This document shows, in pieces, positions 45,600 through 57,620 of a DNA stretch of 64,000 bases. The notes beneath the pieces were generated by a model that had not been told where the DNA came from, made no database searches, and saw nothing but the letters and a program-made list of their open reading frames with translations. This DNA is from Hexactinellida sp. DTS-2022 (taxonomy: Eukaryota > Porifera > Hexactinellida), in the NCBI GenBank assembly GCA_028753945.1, contig JAPNXP010000002.1:5146001-5210000 (forward strand). The letters run 5' to 3'. Each line of letters begins with the position of its first letter. Position 1 is the first letter of the stretch. The position numbers and the translations under genes were made by a program.

Positions 45600-46300
45600 A
45601 CTGTGACGACTAAACTATACTATAGTGGGCATATTAGTGGCCCAATTCTAATCTTAGTGCTTTGGTATATTATTTTCCTTCCGTATCCTCTCCACAGAAC
45701 AGAGTATTATTAACTAAGAGCCTGAATATTCAGGATATGTGTCTCATGGGTCACAGATGTGCACCTGGGGTTACGATTTTTGATTAAATATTTTTGGACC
45801 CCTTTTAACATCTGTTTAATATTAGAAAAAGAACAATAAATAGTGCGCGAATATTTAATTTATATGCATTCGAAAGATAATTAAATTCTACACCTTTGCT
45901 CAGTGCACCAACTTTAAAATTGGGTTTCGTTTCTTCCACAATTGAGTTTCAAATTCCCTTTGTTTACTACACTTCAGTTCAAATGAAAGTGTTAATTATA
46001 ATTCTATTGTTTCAACTTGTAATAATTTTTTTGATTCAACTTGTGAGATCGATTAGGCTTCTATTTTCCAATTGAAAACTAAGATTTTCCAATTCATAAC
46101 AACGACAGATTATGTGATTAGATTCTCTGCAGGAATAGTGATGCCCTATAAATATACAGACATAATTAATTATTATTAATTCAGTCAGTATATGACTTAT
46201 ATAGATGCTTCCAATTTGTTTATTAGGTGTTATCGAGTGTGCGGAATTGAAATTTGATAGCCAAATTAATTAATTAATTATTTATGACAAAATAATTTAA
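45600..46300. repeat. Repeat families J (copy 2) and I (copy 2)
   Basis: 45,600-45,795 resembles 1,800-1,995; 46,010-46,300 resembles 34,722-35,010. The boundary between the two is not resolved. No gene was seen. Confidence 0.6.
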
Positions 46301-46602
46301 CCTCTACAATTCAACTTTCAAAATCCAAGCATTTTGAAGTCAAGCTTTATCTGCCAAGTCAATAAATTCTTCAAAATAAGTCAAAATTAAGAAAAATGGC
46401 AGTCAAAGTCTAATTTCAATGATCTACAACTATAAAAGTCTAGATTGTGGAGAATAAATCAAGGTTCCTTACCTCAGAACAGATGTATTCTTTAGTTTAA
46501 ACCTGGTTTCAACAAATTTGGAGCAAAACTGTGACCGGGCGCGCTCAAGGGAATTTTATTTCATTTGAAAAGTGACCTTGGGTGATGATGCACACATTCC
46601 TA

Positions 46603-46710
46603 AGCTTTTAACGGCGTTATATCGATTTAAAGAGAAAGTAAGTGTCATCTCTTTTTGTCGAAATCCTCAAGTAAATTTTTTCAAAAATTCTAGCATGTTG
46701 ATATATTAGC
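46603..46710 (-). repeat. Paralogous empty site of the Academ-like insertion
   Basis: Its reverse complement aligns with the left flank (51,968-52,053) and then, without interruption, with the right flank (59,184-59,200) of the Academ-like element, sharing a single GAT. Confidence 0.8.
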
Positions 46711-46732
46711 GCGCTTTGTGTGAAAAGTTTCG

Positions 46733-46970
46733 ATGATATATCTGATAAATCAAATCCAACTGAGTTGACCTTTGATAGACTAGGTCAGGTCAGGTCAAAA
46801 AAGTCCAGGTCAGGTCAGGTCAGGTCAAAAGAGGTATAGGTAAGGTGAGGTATGTCAAAAGAAGTTCTGGTCAGGTCAGGTCAGGTCAAGTCGTTCAGAA
46901 AATAGGTCCAGGTCACTCAAAGGTCAGGTCAGGTCAGGTCATGACCAGACCTTTTGACAAGCCTGACTTC
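46733..46970. repeat. AGGTC tandem array with hAT-like end
   Basis: Clusters of 3-5 direct AGGTC pentamers, separated by AAAAG-type spacers, occupy 46,780-46,940. The right edge read on the minus strand is CAGGCTTGTCAAAAGGTCTG, a plausible hAT terminus. The partner end was not found. Confidence 0.7.
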
Positions 46971-46999
46971 AACGGTGAGTGTCTCATCAGTCACTACTT

Positions 47000-48099
47000 C
47001 AACATTGCGTCTTTCATCAGAGAATACATCATTGACAGTAAGAAGACATCTATTAGAAATTGTTTCAGATAGATAATCACTTAATCTGTTAGCACATTGT
47101 TAGAATCTGAATGGTCTTCAAAGTCCAAATCCGGACTTAAGCCCTTTTGTTAGAGGAGGACTCAAGTCCGGAGTTAATGGCAACCCTATCACCAGGCTAC
47201 AAGTCACACCCTTGTTAATAAAATGTTTGAATTTTATTGGTCAATATTTTAAGTGTAATGTTACAGATTTTCGAAGGAAGGCTGCTACCCTCACAGGCCA
47301 AATTAACCCTTCGATTCAGAGAAAATGGCATTATTCTCAGGGCACAGTAGGATAGTCCACGACCGCCATTAACGTATACAGTTGGGCATTTTAGCCCATC
47401 TGAAGTCTTTACAGAGCTTCGAATGATACACTCTAATCCAACTCATGTAACATCTCTTCCAAAGCGTAGTCATCTAATTTTATCCTATAAAATACTCATA
47501 AAAGTTCTACAAATGCATCCTTTGATTACTCAAATATTGTAAATAAACCATTATCTGGATCCGATGCAAATGCTAAAGTTACACCTAGCAATCGCGTAGT
47601 TGATTTTGCTAATGATGCACTTAATCGGTGAGAGGATGATACCAATAATTCGCTCACTGATTCTGTTTTCTGGTCTGTTGACGCAAATGTTATTCCTTGC
47701 TTAGAAGAATATAGATGAGCTTCAAGCCCTTTTCAAGCTTTTTCAAGCTTTTTTCAAAGCACTTTTTCAATAAAAAACGGTAAGGATTTTTAAATAATTA
47801 TAGTAAAGACTTAAGACCGGACTTAAGCCTTGGATTTAAGGCTTGAGCTTGGATTTAAGCCCTTTTTCAAAAAGGGCCCAGAAAAAGGTCTCGCGCTTAA
47901 GCCCTTCAGATTAGGGATGGGATTCGACTTAAGCCCTCTTGAAAGGGCTTGACCCCATGTCTAATTCTAACGGTCTACATAATATTAAGGATCATACTAT
48001 GGATTTGAGTAGAATCAAGGGTCTGCAGGCATTTGAGGAATCGCTGTAACATGTTTAAACTAAATTCTTTGTAAAAGGCATGTAGATCACTTCTTTCAT
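47000..48099. other. hAT-like debris with AAGCCCTTT repeats; no gene
   Basis: GGACTTAAGCCC / AAGGGC motifs, partly inverted, cluster at 47,130-47,180 and 47,700-47,950. A sequence AGGGTTGCCATTAAC-like on the minus strand near 47,190 resembles a hAT end. Ends could not be paired. Confidence 0.45.
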
Positions 48100-48192
48100 A
48101 ATTTTTCGGTTAATTGAGATCTCCGCTTAATTGGGAGAAAAGCCTTGGAACAATCGTGTCCCAATTCAACCGAGTAGACTGTAATACAATAA
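48100..48192. mobile_element. Tigger-like right terminus
   Basis: On the minus strand it reads CAGTCTACTCGGTTGAATTG followed by AATTAAGCGGAGATCTCAAT, then AACCG, next to TA. This is the GGTTAA-type subterminal pattern of Tigger elements. The other end was not found. Confidence 0.6.
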
Positions 48193-48266
48193 CTTATACC
48201 ACAAGTATTGCACAGTGGTTTGGGGCACGGAATGGTTGAAAATTTCGAGGTATAGAAATTGCTTAA

Positions 48267-50023
48267 CGCTAGTGCACTCGATTTTGATGGAAAGCGTGTA
48301 TTATAGAGCCAAGATTAAAAACGCAATTAAGCTGTAATTCCCTAAATAATTCTGAGTGTACATGTCGAGCATATTAGCAATTTCAAATTTCCTCCAACGA
48401 TACTTCTATGAATTTTTTTTTGAAAATCTAAAATTATCCTATAATCCAATCTTTTATACGAAAACAATTTTTCTAGGTGTCATAACGATTTTGGATTATA
48501 CCGAATTGCACCTTAAAACAACCTAAATGATCTCCTTGAGAAACGGAGTGTTCATTTTTAGCTCTTACATTTTGAAAATAGTTTTATGGCAATATAATCA
48601 GAAAACGACGAGAATTCAGTGGTTTTTTGATTTATTAGGTGACAAAAGCGTCCCAAATTTGTCAAAAAACAGTCAATCAAAAATCAAAACTACATAAAGT
48701 TCCTTTTACTTGTTCTCAACACTCTATTAAATTTTTTAACAAATTAATTAGCAAGTTTTTGAATGAAAATTTTTATCCCTGAGCCACTTTTCACATTCTC
48801 CTGTTTTTTTTTGTGTCGAAGTGGCTGAGTCCAGAATGTGAAAGTAAGACTTATAGGAGTTCCAAAGCTGCATAAAATAGATAATGTCATTTGAAATGGA
48901 ATTAGATCATTTTTAATAATTTAGAGCAAAGCTCTATCTCATTTGGTTCAGAAGTTGGATTTTTTGTCACATATTTGATATTGCCACTCTGCCACCACCA
49001 TATATGGGCATTTGAAATCAAAATACATCATTCGAATCAACATATATTCCCAAAAGGTTATCCAATGAGTAAGAATTTGTATAATGATGTGAATAGAATT
49101 TTAGAGCTAGTGTCTGCTGTCTACAGATCAAGAGTTAGAAAATTTGCTTCGTCATCAAAATTGGTCACATCAAATTACCATATATGGTCATGTGAAATTT
49201 TTTAGACACCTAGGGTCCCAAAATGTATTATAAACGTATATAAAGTCAGGTATTTACAGTATTTTCTGATGGCTATAATCATTTTATCTCAAAGGGTTTC
49301 TGAAATATCAACAGGTGTGAAATGTGAGATTTTTTGCCCCCTTCTGATGTTCAAAAGTCTATAACCTAACGAATATTAATTGGATCGGGCCATAAAACGT
49401 CTCATTTTGTGCGAAAATGCTATTTCCATCTTTGTATCAACAAATCCGAAGTTATATAATACACTATTGTATATTTGAGGGCCTTGAGGTGTGAAAATAT
49501 GACAAAAACGACAAAACCATAGTCATAAATTGGTCATAACTCATGATATATTAGTGGAAAAGTGTTGAAACCAAATGCTACATATAGATAAGAAGCTTAC
49601 ACATTAATATCAAGAATAACAGAATTATTCTGTAGTCCAATGTCCCACAGTAATATATGATCACCAGGTACTGCCATAGCCTTCATCTACTTTTATGCCC
49701 CTAATTTCCTAATCTTTGACATATTCCTAAATTTTTTGACGTAAACCTAAATATTTTGACCTGTAGAGTCCGAATTTCTCGATTTTGGGACTCAATATAT
49801 CACAGTGAAGAATTTTATCGCCACATTTAATTCTGAAATCCGGGGAAATTCGTAGGCCGCTGCCTTAGAATGCTTATAACACAAAGAATAAGTATCAGAA
49901 AGTGACAAAAATTTCTCAGGGGGTTACATATGATCCATCCTCAGTCCTTAGATTATGATTTGAAAAAATTCGATACAAAATTTATATTCCGACACTAAAA
50001 AAAAAAAATCGAGTGCACTAGCG
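48267..50023. mobile_element. TTAA-type element, 1.76 kb, non-autonomous
   Basis: Ends CGCTAGTGCACTCGATTTT and its exact inverse (50,005-50,023), flanked by TTAA (48263-48266, 50024-50027). The interior has no long frame but contains CCATATATGG boxes (48,998 and 49,178), and 49,165-49,240 resembles 62,325-62,400. Confidence 0.85.
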
Positions 50024-50245
50024 TTAATTATGGAATAAATAGATTTATAATTGGTTAATTACTAAGTATTTCAAAAATTAACTTGATGGAGTATATATAG
50101 CTATAACTAGCAACTGTTAAAGATGAAAGAATGTATTTATCAAAATTCCTTAAATTGCGGTTTCAAAATATCAAGAATTTCAATTTGCTAGGATTTCGTT
50201 TGTATCTGCAATATACCTTACTCTTCTTATACATTCTAAATTTAA

Positions 50246-51120
50246 GGTTCAGGTATACTCTAGAGCACTTCTACCAAAACTATTTACCCGAATTAATTAA
50301 ATTTTTTACAGCGGATTTACTTCATCTTCTAACCGGCAAAAATGCAATAATATTCGAACTAGGTAACTCAGTGAAAAATATTTTTTCTAGAAAATCGTAT
50401 TTTGCGGAACGGATAGGTTTTTTCCTGCTAATGATTAGGAGTAGATTGTTGCTGCATTGCATTAAGAAACTCCTAAACTATCATATGAGTGCAATAATTC
50501 TTTTAATCACGTATGAGTAAAATTTTTCATCAATAAATGTGGACATCACTTTTTTCATCATCAATAAATTAAATAAAAATAAAAATAAAAGTTACAAATG
50601 AAATCGCTACACTCATATGATAGAACTAATTGAGATCTGTCCAAAACCGTTGAGATTTTGTTTCTAGGTGGTATATGAGTCATAATATGACTTCCGCAAT
50701 GGCAATAATTGTGTTTGGAGATAGCGAGGTTTGAAAAAAAGTGTCCCCTATGGCAGTGGCTTAGGTAGAGGACACTAAAAAGTCTGTATCATTGAGAGTT
50801 TTCAATATTCTTCCATAATATTTGAAATTAAGATGCGATATATGCTGTTCTATCCATATATAAGATAAAACCTATATGTGGCAATGTCCCGAAATTATCA
50901 AGTTTCCATGGTATACTGCAACCGGCAACCAAAACCAGAACCCCAATATTTCTTTCAAAACTCGAAGTGAGTCAAACTGGAGAAATAATTGGAATTTTTC
51001 TTTGAAATTTCGTCAAAGTCCACATGGGTATCCACACAATCCGAAAATGCAATAAAAGCGAGATTTACCATAGTTTGGGGTTTATCGAAATTTTGGGATT
51101 TTGTAGAGTATACCTGAACC
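50246..51120. mobile_element. TTAA-type MITE family B, complete copy
   Basis: 875 bp with perfect 17-bp TIRs GGTTCAGGTATACTCTA / TAGAGTATACCTGAACC and TTAA on both sides (50242-50245, 51121-51124). It defines the family also seen at 4,789 and 20,799. Confidence 0.92.
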
Positions 51121-51339
51121 TTAACACATATTCAATCTATTCATATTGTCAAATTGATCCAAATGTCTTATTAACTTCTCAAATTTCTTCTTTGGAGCTG
51201 AGAGACAAAAATTATCAATATCAAATTATTTTGAAATTTTTAAGTATCCGCTAAAACACATATAGCATTCTACAGCTTAGAAATTTCCTGTGGCCATTCT
51301 AAGATGGAACATATACAACATATTAAAATATTTAGATGC

Positions 51340-51985
51340 GCTTCGAATTGCAATATAGAATTTATATTCAAATTCCATTCTCTATTTTAAGTTGCTATGA
51401 AAGTGCTAAAACTAATTATTCGGTACTAATCAGTAGTATATCTTGTTGGTTACCCAAATGTTTGTAAATATTGTATATTAAGAACAACTGAGCACTTGAG
51501 TACAATTTCATCAATGAGAGCAGCGAACTATGAACTCATATTGGGATTTTATAATGAAGGAAGTTAGTTTTGCACAATTCGGAGGTTATTTAGTGTGATG
51601 CACAAGTGACAGCTATGCTAGAAAAAGTCATCTAGGATTTATATGAGTTATAATACACATTATAATTACAATAGGTAACCATCTACCTACCCCCTTTACA
51701 TGAGTGTACAAATCCTTATATCCTTTGGGAACTGGACTTTTACAAAATATTCCCCATGTTCAAGATATTTGAACTACAACTGTGGGTGAGTATTAAAAGA
51801 TTGTTAACAAACCAAAATTTTTGTGTTTCATTGATTTACAACAAATCGCCCAGAACTAAACTTAACCGTAGACTGCCGGAGTGATTTTCAGGAAAATATC
51901 ATACCCTGTATTTCTTTGTATTTAATATTGAGAACCTATCAATTTGAAATCCAATAAGAGCACAATAATATATCATCATGCTAGA
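51340..51985. repeat. Family C repeat, longest copy
   Basis: Collinear with 43,520-44,020, then with 4,670-4,780. Near 51,860 the short frame TVDCR-x-DF-x-EN is open, as in two other copies. Identity of the parent element is unknown. Confidence 0.7.
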
Positions 51986-52053
51986 ATTTTTGAAAAGATT
52001 TACTAAAGGATTTCGACAAAAAGTGATGACACATACTTTCTCTTTAAATCGAT

Positions 52054-52358
52054 TATACGGGGAATCTGACAGAAAAATCTAGCAATGTTCGCTGTCAAGT
52101 TTTTCTCTTCAGATTATTATTATTCATCATCTCAGGTTCAAAATGGAACCTGGTACCTTGTTAAAAATTTCGCCGACGACGTCCTATTTAACAAAAGCGA
52201 TGACGTCATATTTAATGGTGATAAAAAATTAAATTTGATCGTATACTTAATCTAAATAGCTCATTCGAAAGAGCTAGAAGAGGAGAGTGATTTTCATATA
52301 GGAACTACACATGTTATACTAAAGAGTCAAAAGTTACGATCGTTTATATATGTTTATT
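52054..52358 (+). repeat. Left 305-bp TIR of the Academ-like element
   Basis: Begins TATACGGGGAATCTGACAG. It includes TGACGTCA and CGCCGACGACGTC palindromic segments. Its inner end overlaps the stop codon of the coding region. Confidence 0.92.
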
Positions 52359-55329
52359 ATGGTTCCCATTCATCGCCAGAATCCTCAGATGAGGAAAAGT
52401 CTGAAACTTCACTTGTACTTGCATCTGAACTACTATCATCATGGTCTTCTTCCACATCTGTCTCTGAATCATTGTCTTCACTGTCTGCAGCTGCTTCATA
52501 TGTATCGTTTGTTATGTCTTTTCTAAATTTTGACTTTTCAATGTTCTTGTCAATTTTAGTATCTTTGGTTATTTTGTTTGCTTTTGTTAAGTATCGACAT
52601 CGCTTTTTTTTTGGCTCCTGTACATCCCTATCCGAACATTCATCGTCTGCAACCGTATCAACAACTTGTACTTTCGCCTTGGGTTGCTTCTTTTGCAATT
52701 TTGGAGGCATCTGTGGGCCAATAAACCAATGCGGGACCATTTTCTTTGCATTGTTATCCCACTTCGATCCATATTGTTCTGGATTAAGCTGTTTGATCGC
52801 AATCTCCCCGCATTGTTGCCAAATAACTGTTTGTATTTGCGCTCTTTTTAATGCTTGTAGGAGAGAATCTGGATCAGGTGGCAAGGACACAGAGGACTTC
52901 TCCTTTTGTTGTTGATACAACCGAATTCTGATTTGAAGATAGCTTTCACTCTTATTACCACTATACATAATTGATGATATGAATTGCTTCAAATCTTCGA
53001 TATTCTGCTTGCACAGTGGCTCTTCCTTTTGCAGATTATGTAGTAAATAGCAATTGTGTGGAACCTTTAATAACTTATTAAAAACCCGAACTTTCCCAAC
53101 TCTGAAAAAATATGACGTTGTGTCGCATCCGGTTAGCGAATGGAATGCTGGGAGAATGGCGCATACTGTATTTCCTAAAAAATTGACTATTAAGCCAATA
53201 TCAGCAAACTTTTCGTGGTCATATTTCATATACCATTTGTTAGTAATAGAGAAATGGCTGTATACCCACACAAGAAGAATCAAAACGTCTGTGTCCTTTG
53301 ATACCACTACCACATCTTGCTCTGACAGGATTGCATGCAGTACAAGTCGTGTATCCGCCTCTTCGTGATTGCAATCGAAAAGCAAACTATTACCAAGACT
53401 ATCTATCCTGAATGTGTGCTCTTTGGATGTGACGATAAAGGGACATGTCAATTTAGATCTTCCCTCTGGTGATTGAAGAAATTCTGAAATTATCGCTATT
53501 AGATCCTCCTTGTTGTCGCCTCGATGAAGAAATTCTTCCCAGCGCAAGCCTTGGAGCATTTTTTGGTCGACACTTTGAATGTGGACTCTTGGACCTTGCT
53601 CCCCTCTCTCTTGTCGTGTCCCTTCTTTCACGCTCGTATCTTTGTAAGTGTCGTTGATGATTCCTATGCAAGATGGTTTTGTTTCCTTTTGTGGTGTGAC
53701 AAAATGAATGAGGCTCAGTTTAAATTCTTTTAATGTTGTCCTTGGTTTCATTGATCTTATAGCAGCCATTCCATCAACAAACCATGCACAATGCTGAGGA
53801 ATGCTGTTAGTACACGACTGTGATGCAGATATCAAATGATTTTTGAAATGAGCTTTGTCTGACTGCCTAAGACTGCATTCAGTGGTTGCAATTGCCAGTG
53901 GAACGGTTGTGAGCGGATAATTGAATGCTTCTTCCATGTTCACAGACTTTGAGACAATCAATCCAAAAGCTTGCCTATCTTCTTTTAAGACCTGGATTGC
54001 CTTTGGTGCTTTCTTCCTTTTCTCTAATCCGGTACAAACCTTGTTTCTTACAATTGGCTCAAAATAGCCCTTACTTCCATCAACAAGGCATTCTTTCAGG
54101 AAATTTTCATACTGTTTGCTTCCGAGTTTTGCAGCTCCCATCATATCATTCACTATATCCGATGGAATTTCAACTCCAGTGGCAAATGATCTTGGCTTGT
54201 CATATGAGAACGGATCTATGCCATATAGAACAAGTTGTTTCTTTAGTTTTGTCACGTGTTTACTGTGAATTTTCTTACTTCCATTGCACAGTTCCTTATG
54301 CTTTGAGGAAGTTTTCAATGCAACCATATTGCGAAATTTTTCACGCAGTTTACAGTGCACATGAATAGTACGCACCCATGTGTTCACAGCAGAAATGTCA
54401 TTGCTAAATCCAGCACGGAATGGACCTGCAGTATCCTTTGTTAGTTTGTTAAAAAGCTCCGTAATCAAGTCTCCGTGAATAGATGTAAACCTTTCTCCGG
54501 AGACGCTTGCACCAAAACCCCGTTCTGACAAGTGTTGAAAAGCTTGTTTGTTATCTGTGGACATGTTCTGGAGAAAAACATGCTGGTAACTACAGTAACG
54601 GGCATAATTTTGGTGATTGAAAGCAAAGGTAAGGGAGAGCATTTCACGCTCAGCCTCAATATGCCTGCTCAGATTTCCTTCTCGCACTGCAGATATCATC
54701 GCCAGCATTGTGGATACATCTTTAAGGTACATTATTGTGAAATGTCCTTCAGTGCCATCTTTGAAACTAAGAACATCAGCGACCAGGGCACTGAAAGAAT
54801 CATGGCATAAAACCTGATTCAAGGATTCTTTGCTTGGATCTTGTCTAAGAATTTTGATATTTTCTTTTAAGTCAGCATCAATTTTTGTGTTCTGCTTTGT
54901 AATCTGTTCAATGCGGAACTGAACTAATGTATCAAAGCATTCTTTATGTATACGCATGCATCGGTAATAGTGACGTCCCTCAAACGCTTGCTCTGCAGAG
55001 CCCTTGGCGATTATATCTGCATCAACACACCATTGTTGCATACCTCTGCAATGGTAACGCTTGTATAATAATCGTTGCATCACTCGTAATTGGTGAAATC
55101 CACCCATCAACAATAAAATATTCTGGTAAAGTTATTTGTGCCTCCACAGTATGTGGCAAAGCTTGGCGTAGACTGCCTCGTCAGCATGAACAAAGACATG
55201 GTCAATCTCTAAATCCTTGATTAAATCTAGCATGGAATCCAAATACTCTTTGAGCACAGGATAGTCTGGAGGTTCAGGTTTAACTGGTAGGTACTCTTGG
55301 ATGCATTTCGTTGGCATATAGTCAGATAC
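52357..55329 (-). CDS. Academ-like transposase exon 3: FEN/XPG-like nuclease, acidic tail
   Basis: It begins after an acceptor (TTTTATAG) at about 55,330 with VSDYMPTKCIQ and runs to TAA at 52,357. An in-frame TAA at 55,132-55,134 interrupts it, between HILWRHK and LYQNILLLMGGFHQL; both sides align with one continuous family of invertebrate 'uncharacterized' proteins. Counting from 55,113, the long segment (918 codons) has WFVDGMA (D447), HEEADTR (E584, E585, D587), SKDTDV (D607, D609) and LTGCDTTS (D664). These fit the acidic residues of FEN1/XPG-type PIN nucleases, which suggests the DNA-cleaving part of the transposase. The C-terminus (820-918) has basic patches then an Asp/Glu/Ser-rich tail. 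Apart from the single nonsense codon the exon is intact. Confidence 0.75.
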
Positions 55330-55495
55330 CTATAAAATATGCAAAAATATTTGATAAGATTCTAAAACCTTGGGAATATTCACACAGTGGATGCCGGTTC
55401 TAAGAACACCCTTGGGAGTAATCAATAGATGTTATTATAATCGGCAACTACTTTACAAAAATTTAAGAGTGACTGCAAGTGACTATTATTATTAC

Positions 55496-56035
55496 CTGCT
55501 TGTTGAAGGCAGTCCACGAGCCAAGTGGGTCAAAATCATCAGAAATGTCTGCTACGCATCCTGCTACTGACCAAGCTATGTCTTTCCGGAGACACCGTTC
55601 TAATTCTCCTGTGCAATCCGTTTCAACGTGATTCTTAATTAAATAAAGGTGGTTTTACTTTTTTTCCAATCATGTAAGGGGCAGTTTCATTTGATAGATC
55701 TTCAGCTGCACTTGAAAAAGCTAGTGGGAATTCAATTTGCTCACCAAAAGTTGGCAATATCTCTTCTGTCTTGGATGGTATTTGGAATAATGTTACATTT
55801 GTATCGTGTGTTGTTCCCGAACCTGTTAATGTATTTTGACGGCCATCATTATTATCAAGAGTGCTGTGACATACTACACCTTTCCGCATATTTGGATACA
55901 AACATCCTCCTGCAATTACCATTCTGGCCCAAGCCTGATTCTGCAGGCGGATAGAAGTGTACGATGCAGAATGATTGCATTTGTGTAAGTAATCAATAGT
56001 TTCCTTGCTTCCAGTCATCCTGTGAACAACCAAAC
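55496..56035 (-). CDS. Academ-like transposase exon 2, probably frameshifted
   Basis: After an acceptor TTTTCAG at 56,036-56,042 the exon starts with LVVHRMTGSKETIDYLHKCNHS, a motif (L-x-HHxTGSK) conserved in the same protein family. It is open to 55,635, where a stop appears just past a 7-A run. In another frame the sequence continues (55,630-55,496) with DIAWSVAGCVADISDDFDPLGSWTAFNKQ, split here only for length, and ends at a GTAATA donor. That tail joins in phase with exon 3, so I infer a one-base indel near 55,640-55,665 rather than an intron. A 115-bp intron separates it from exon 1. Confidence 0.6.
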
Positions 56036-56151
56036 CTGAAAAGGAAAATATTTGCATTAACAATTTATCGATTTCGGCTCACTCATCTCTTTTCTAAGTT
56101 AAATATATGAGAAAAGTAATGGAAAACAACAGCACATAAAACAAGACTAAC

Positions 56152-57466
56152 CTAGAATGGCTTGTTTGGGAGAAGGTTGCTTTGTGATCAACGATTGCCA
56201 GTCACTAGCAAGAGACCAAATTTTGGTTGCTGCCAATTTTGTGCTTGTAACACAATAGCCATATTCATTTTTCTTCGCATTATCCTTAAGTGTATGATAT
56301 ATAGCGTTATAAATCTCAGGAAGAGGTCCCTTGTCCAGTTCTTGCATAAATTCGTCAATTGACAGTGGCAGTCTATTATCACTTTCTTGTCTGTGCTGCA
56401 TTTTTCTCCGAATCATTCGACCGAATGCTCTCACTAAATCTTCATCCCTCAACCCACATCCGTGAAGAGCAGCAATTGTATAATTCCAAGGGTTTGTGTC
56501 AGATGCATATACAAGAAGATACTTTGAGACGGCCTTGAAAGAGATGTCTGATTTAAATTCTTTTTCAATGCGCCTCCTTAGGTTCCTCGTGTCCTTAATA
56601 ACTGGCTCTTCAAATCCTGCCTCTTCGCTAAAGCTCATTATATCATTTAACAGTTCATGAAGGAGAAAAGCACATTTGTCTATTATGATTTTTCGTTTGA
56701 TGTCAACTAGGAAAGACTGGATGACCAGCTCTACTTCTCCGTCTTTGGATTTGCTTTCAACAGCAACGTAGGGATGTGCATAGGAAGAATAACAATTTTT
56801 GTGGTAATATATATCAGCTGAGAAAACATCGCAAGCATCAACTTTCAAAATTGCGTCTAACCTACAAGAGGCCTGGTAATAGGGTTCGGCCTTTTCAAGT
56901 AGGTAGCATTCTTTCTGTTCCAAAATTCTTGCTTCTGCCCTACCCTCTGAACATCTACCTAGCCCACCTTCGTTATATTTCAAGCCATCAGTGTTCTTTG
57001 TCTCATAGCAGATGAAACATATTTTCTTGTCATAGCTCACTTTCGAACGAAGATGCCTATTCTGTTGATCTTGTGGTGGATCCAACGTAATGGAGTTTTC
57101 TTCACTTTCAATGTCCTTGGAGACTTGCTCATATCGTAGAGAGTAACTAGTAATTTTAGTTCCAAATTTTAATCTGCATGAATTGTGTACAGCACCATTG
57201 GCTTCAGTAAACCCTGAAATCCTCTCTAAAACGGTAGTAAAAATGTGTGCCTTATCTTGATTATCTATGTTTAGTTCACTCCAATCCTTGGCATCTTTAT
57301 AAAATTTATCAAAACCACTAGCGGTTATATTTCTATAGGCGTCCTTTTTCCTTATTACTTCATTGCAAATTAAACAATTTAAACTGTCCTTGTTTCCAGG
57401 ACTGAAAAGAGGTACACACTTTTGATATGACTTCTTTTCTGTTTCTTCCATTTTTACTTGTGTCAA
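56152..57466 (-). CDS. Academ-like transposase exon 1: Cys/His zinc clusters
   Basis: 438 codons from ATG (57,466) to the donor CTAG|GTTAGT at 56,152. N-terminal zinc cluster: C31, C34, H94, C97. Second cluster: C150 and C153 (CFICYET), C172, C187, C201, C212, H222, C225, H231, with the order C-Y-x10-Y-x-A-x-C typical of this family. The rest is helical and charged. The frame is intact. Splicing to exon 2 gives a continuous ...KQAIL-G-LVVHRMTGSK junction in phase, which is why I place the donor there. Likely role: DNA binding by the transposase. Its promoter would lie between it and the right TIR, a region now occupied by a TTAA element. Confidence 0.75.
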
Positions 57467-57620
57467 AACAATAGCAGAATAAATTAAGTATCTCGACTTC
57501 CTCTAGCACCACCTTAGGAATCTATTTAATCTATGCTGGGTGAATTAGACTAGTAAATTTTGAGCAGGTGATAGGATTAGATACAAGTTATAGCAGTAAA
57601 GAAGGATTAAACTGCATTAA

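Noticed and set aside
52472-52915. 147-codon plus-strand frame with hydrophobic segments
   Set aside because: Antisense of the acidic/charged tail of the Academ-like nuclease exon.
55613-55662. A ~50-bp intron (GTAAAA…TTGCACAG) to explain the stop in exon 2 of the Academ-like gene
   Set aside because: The exon phases do not match across that candidate intron; a one-base indel next to the 7-A run explains the shift better.
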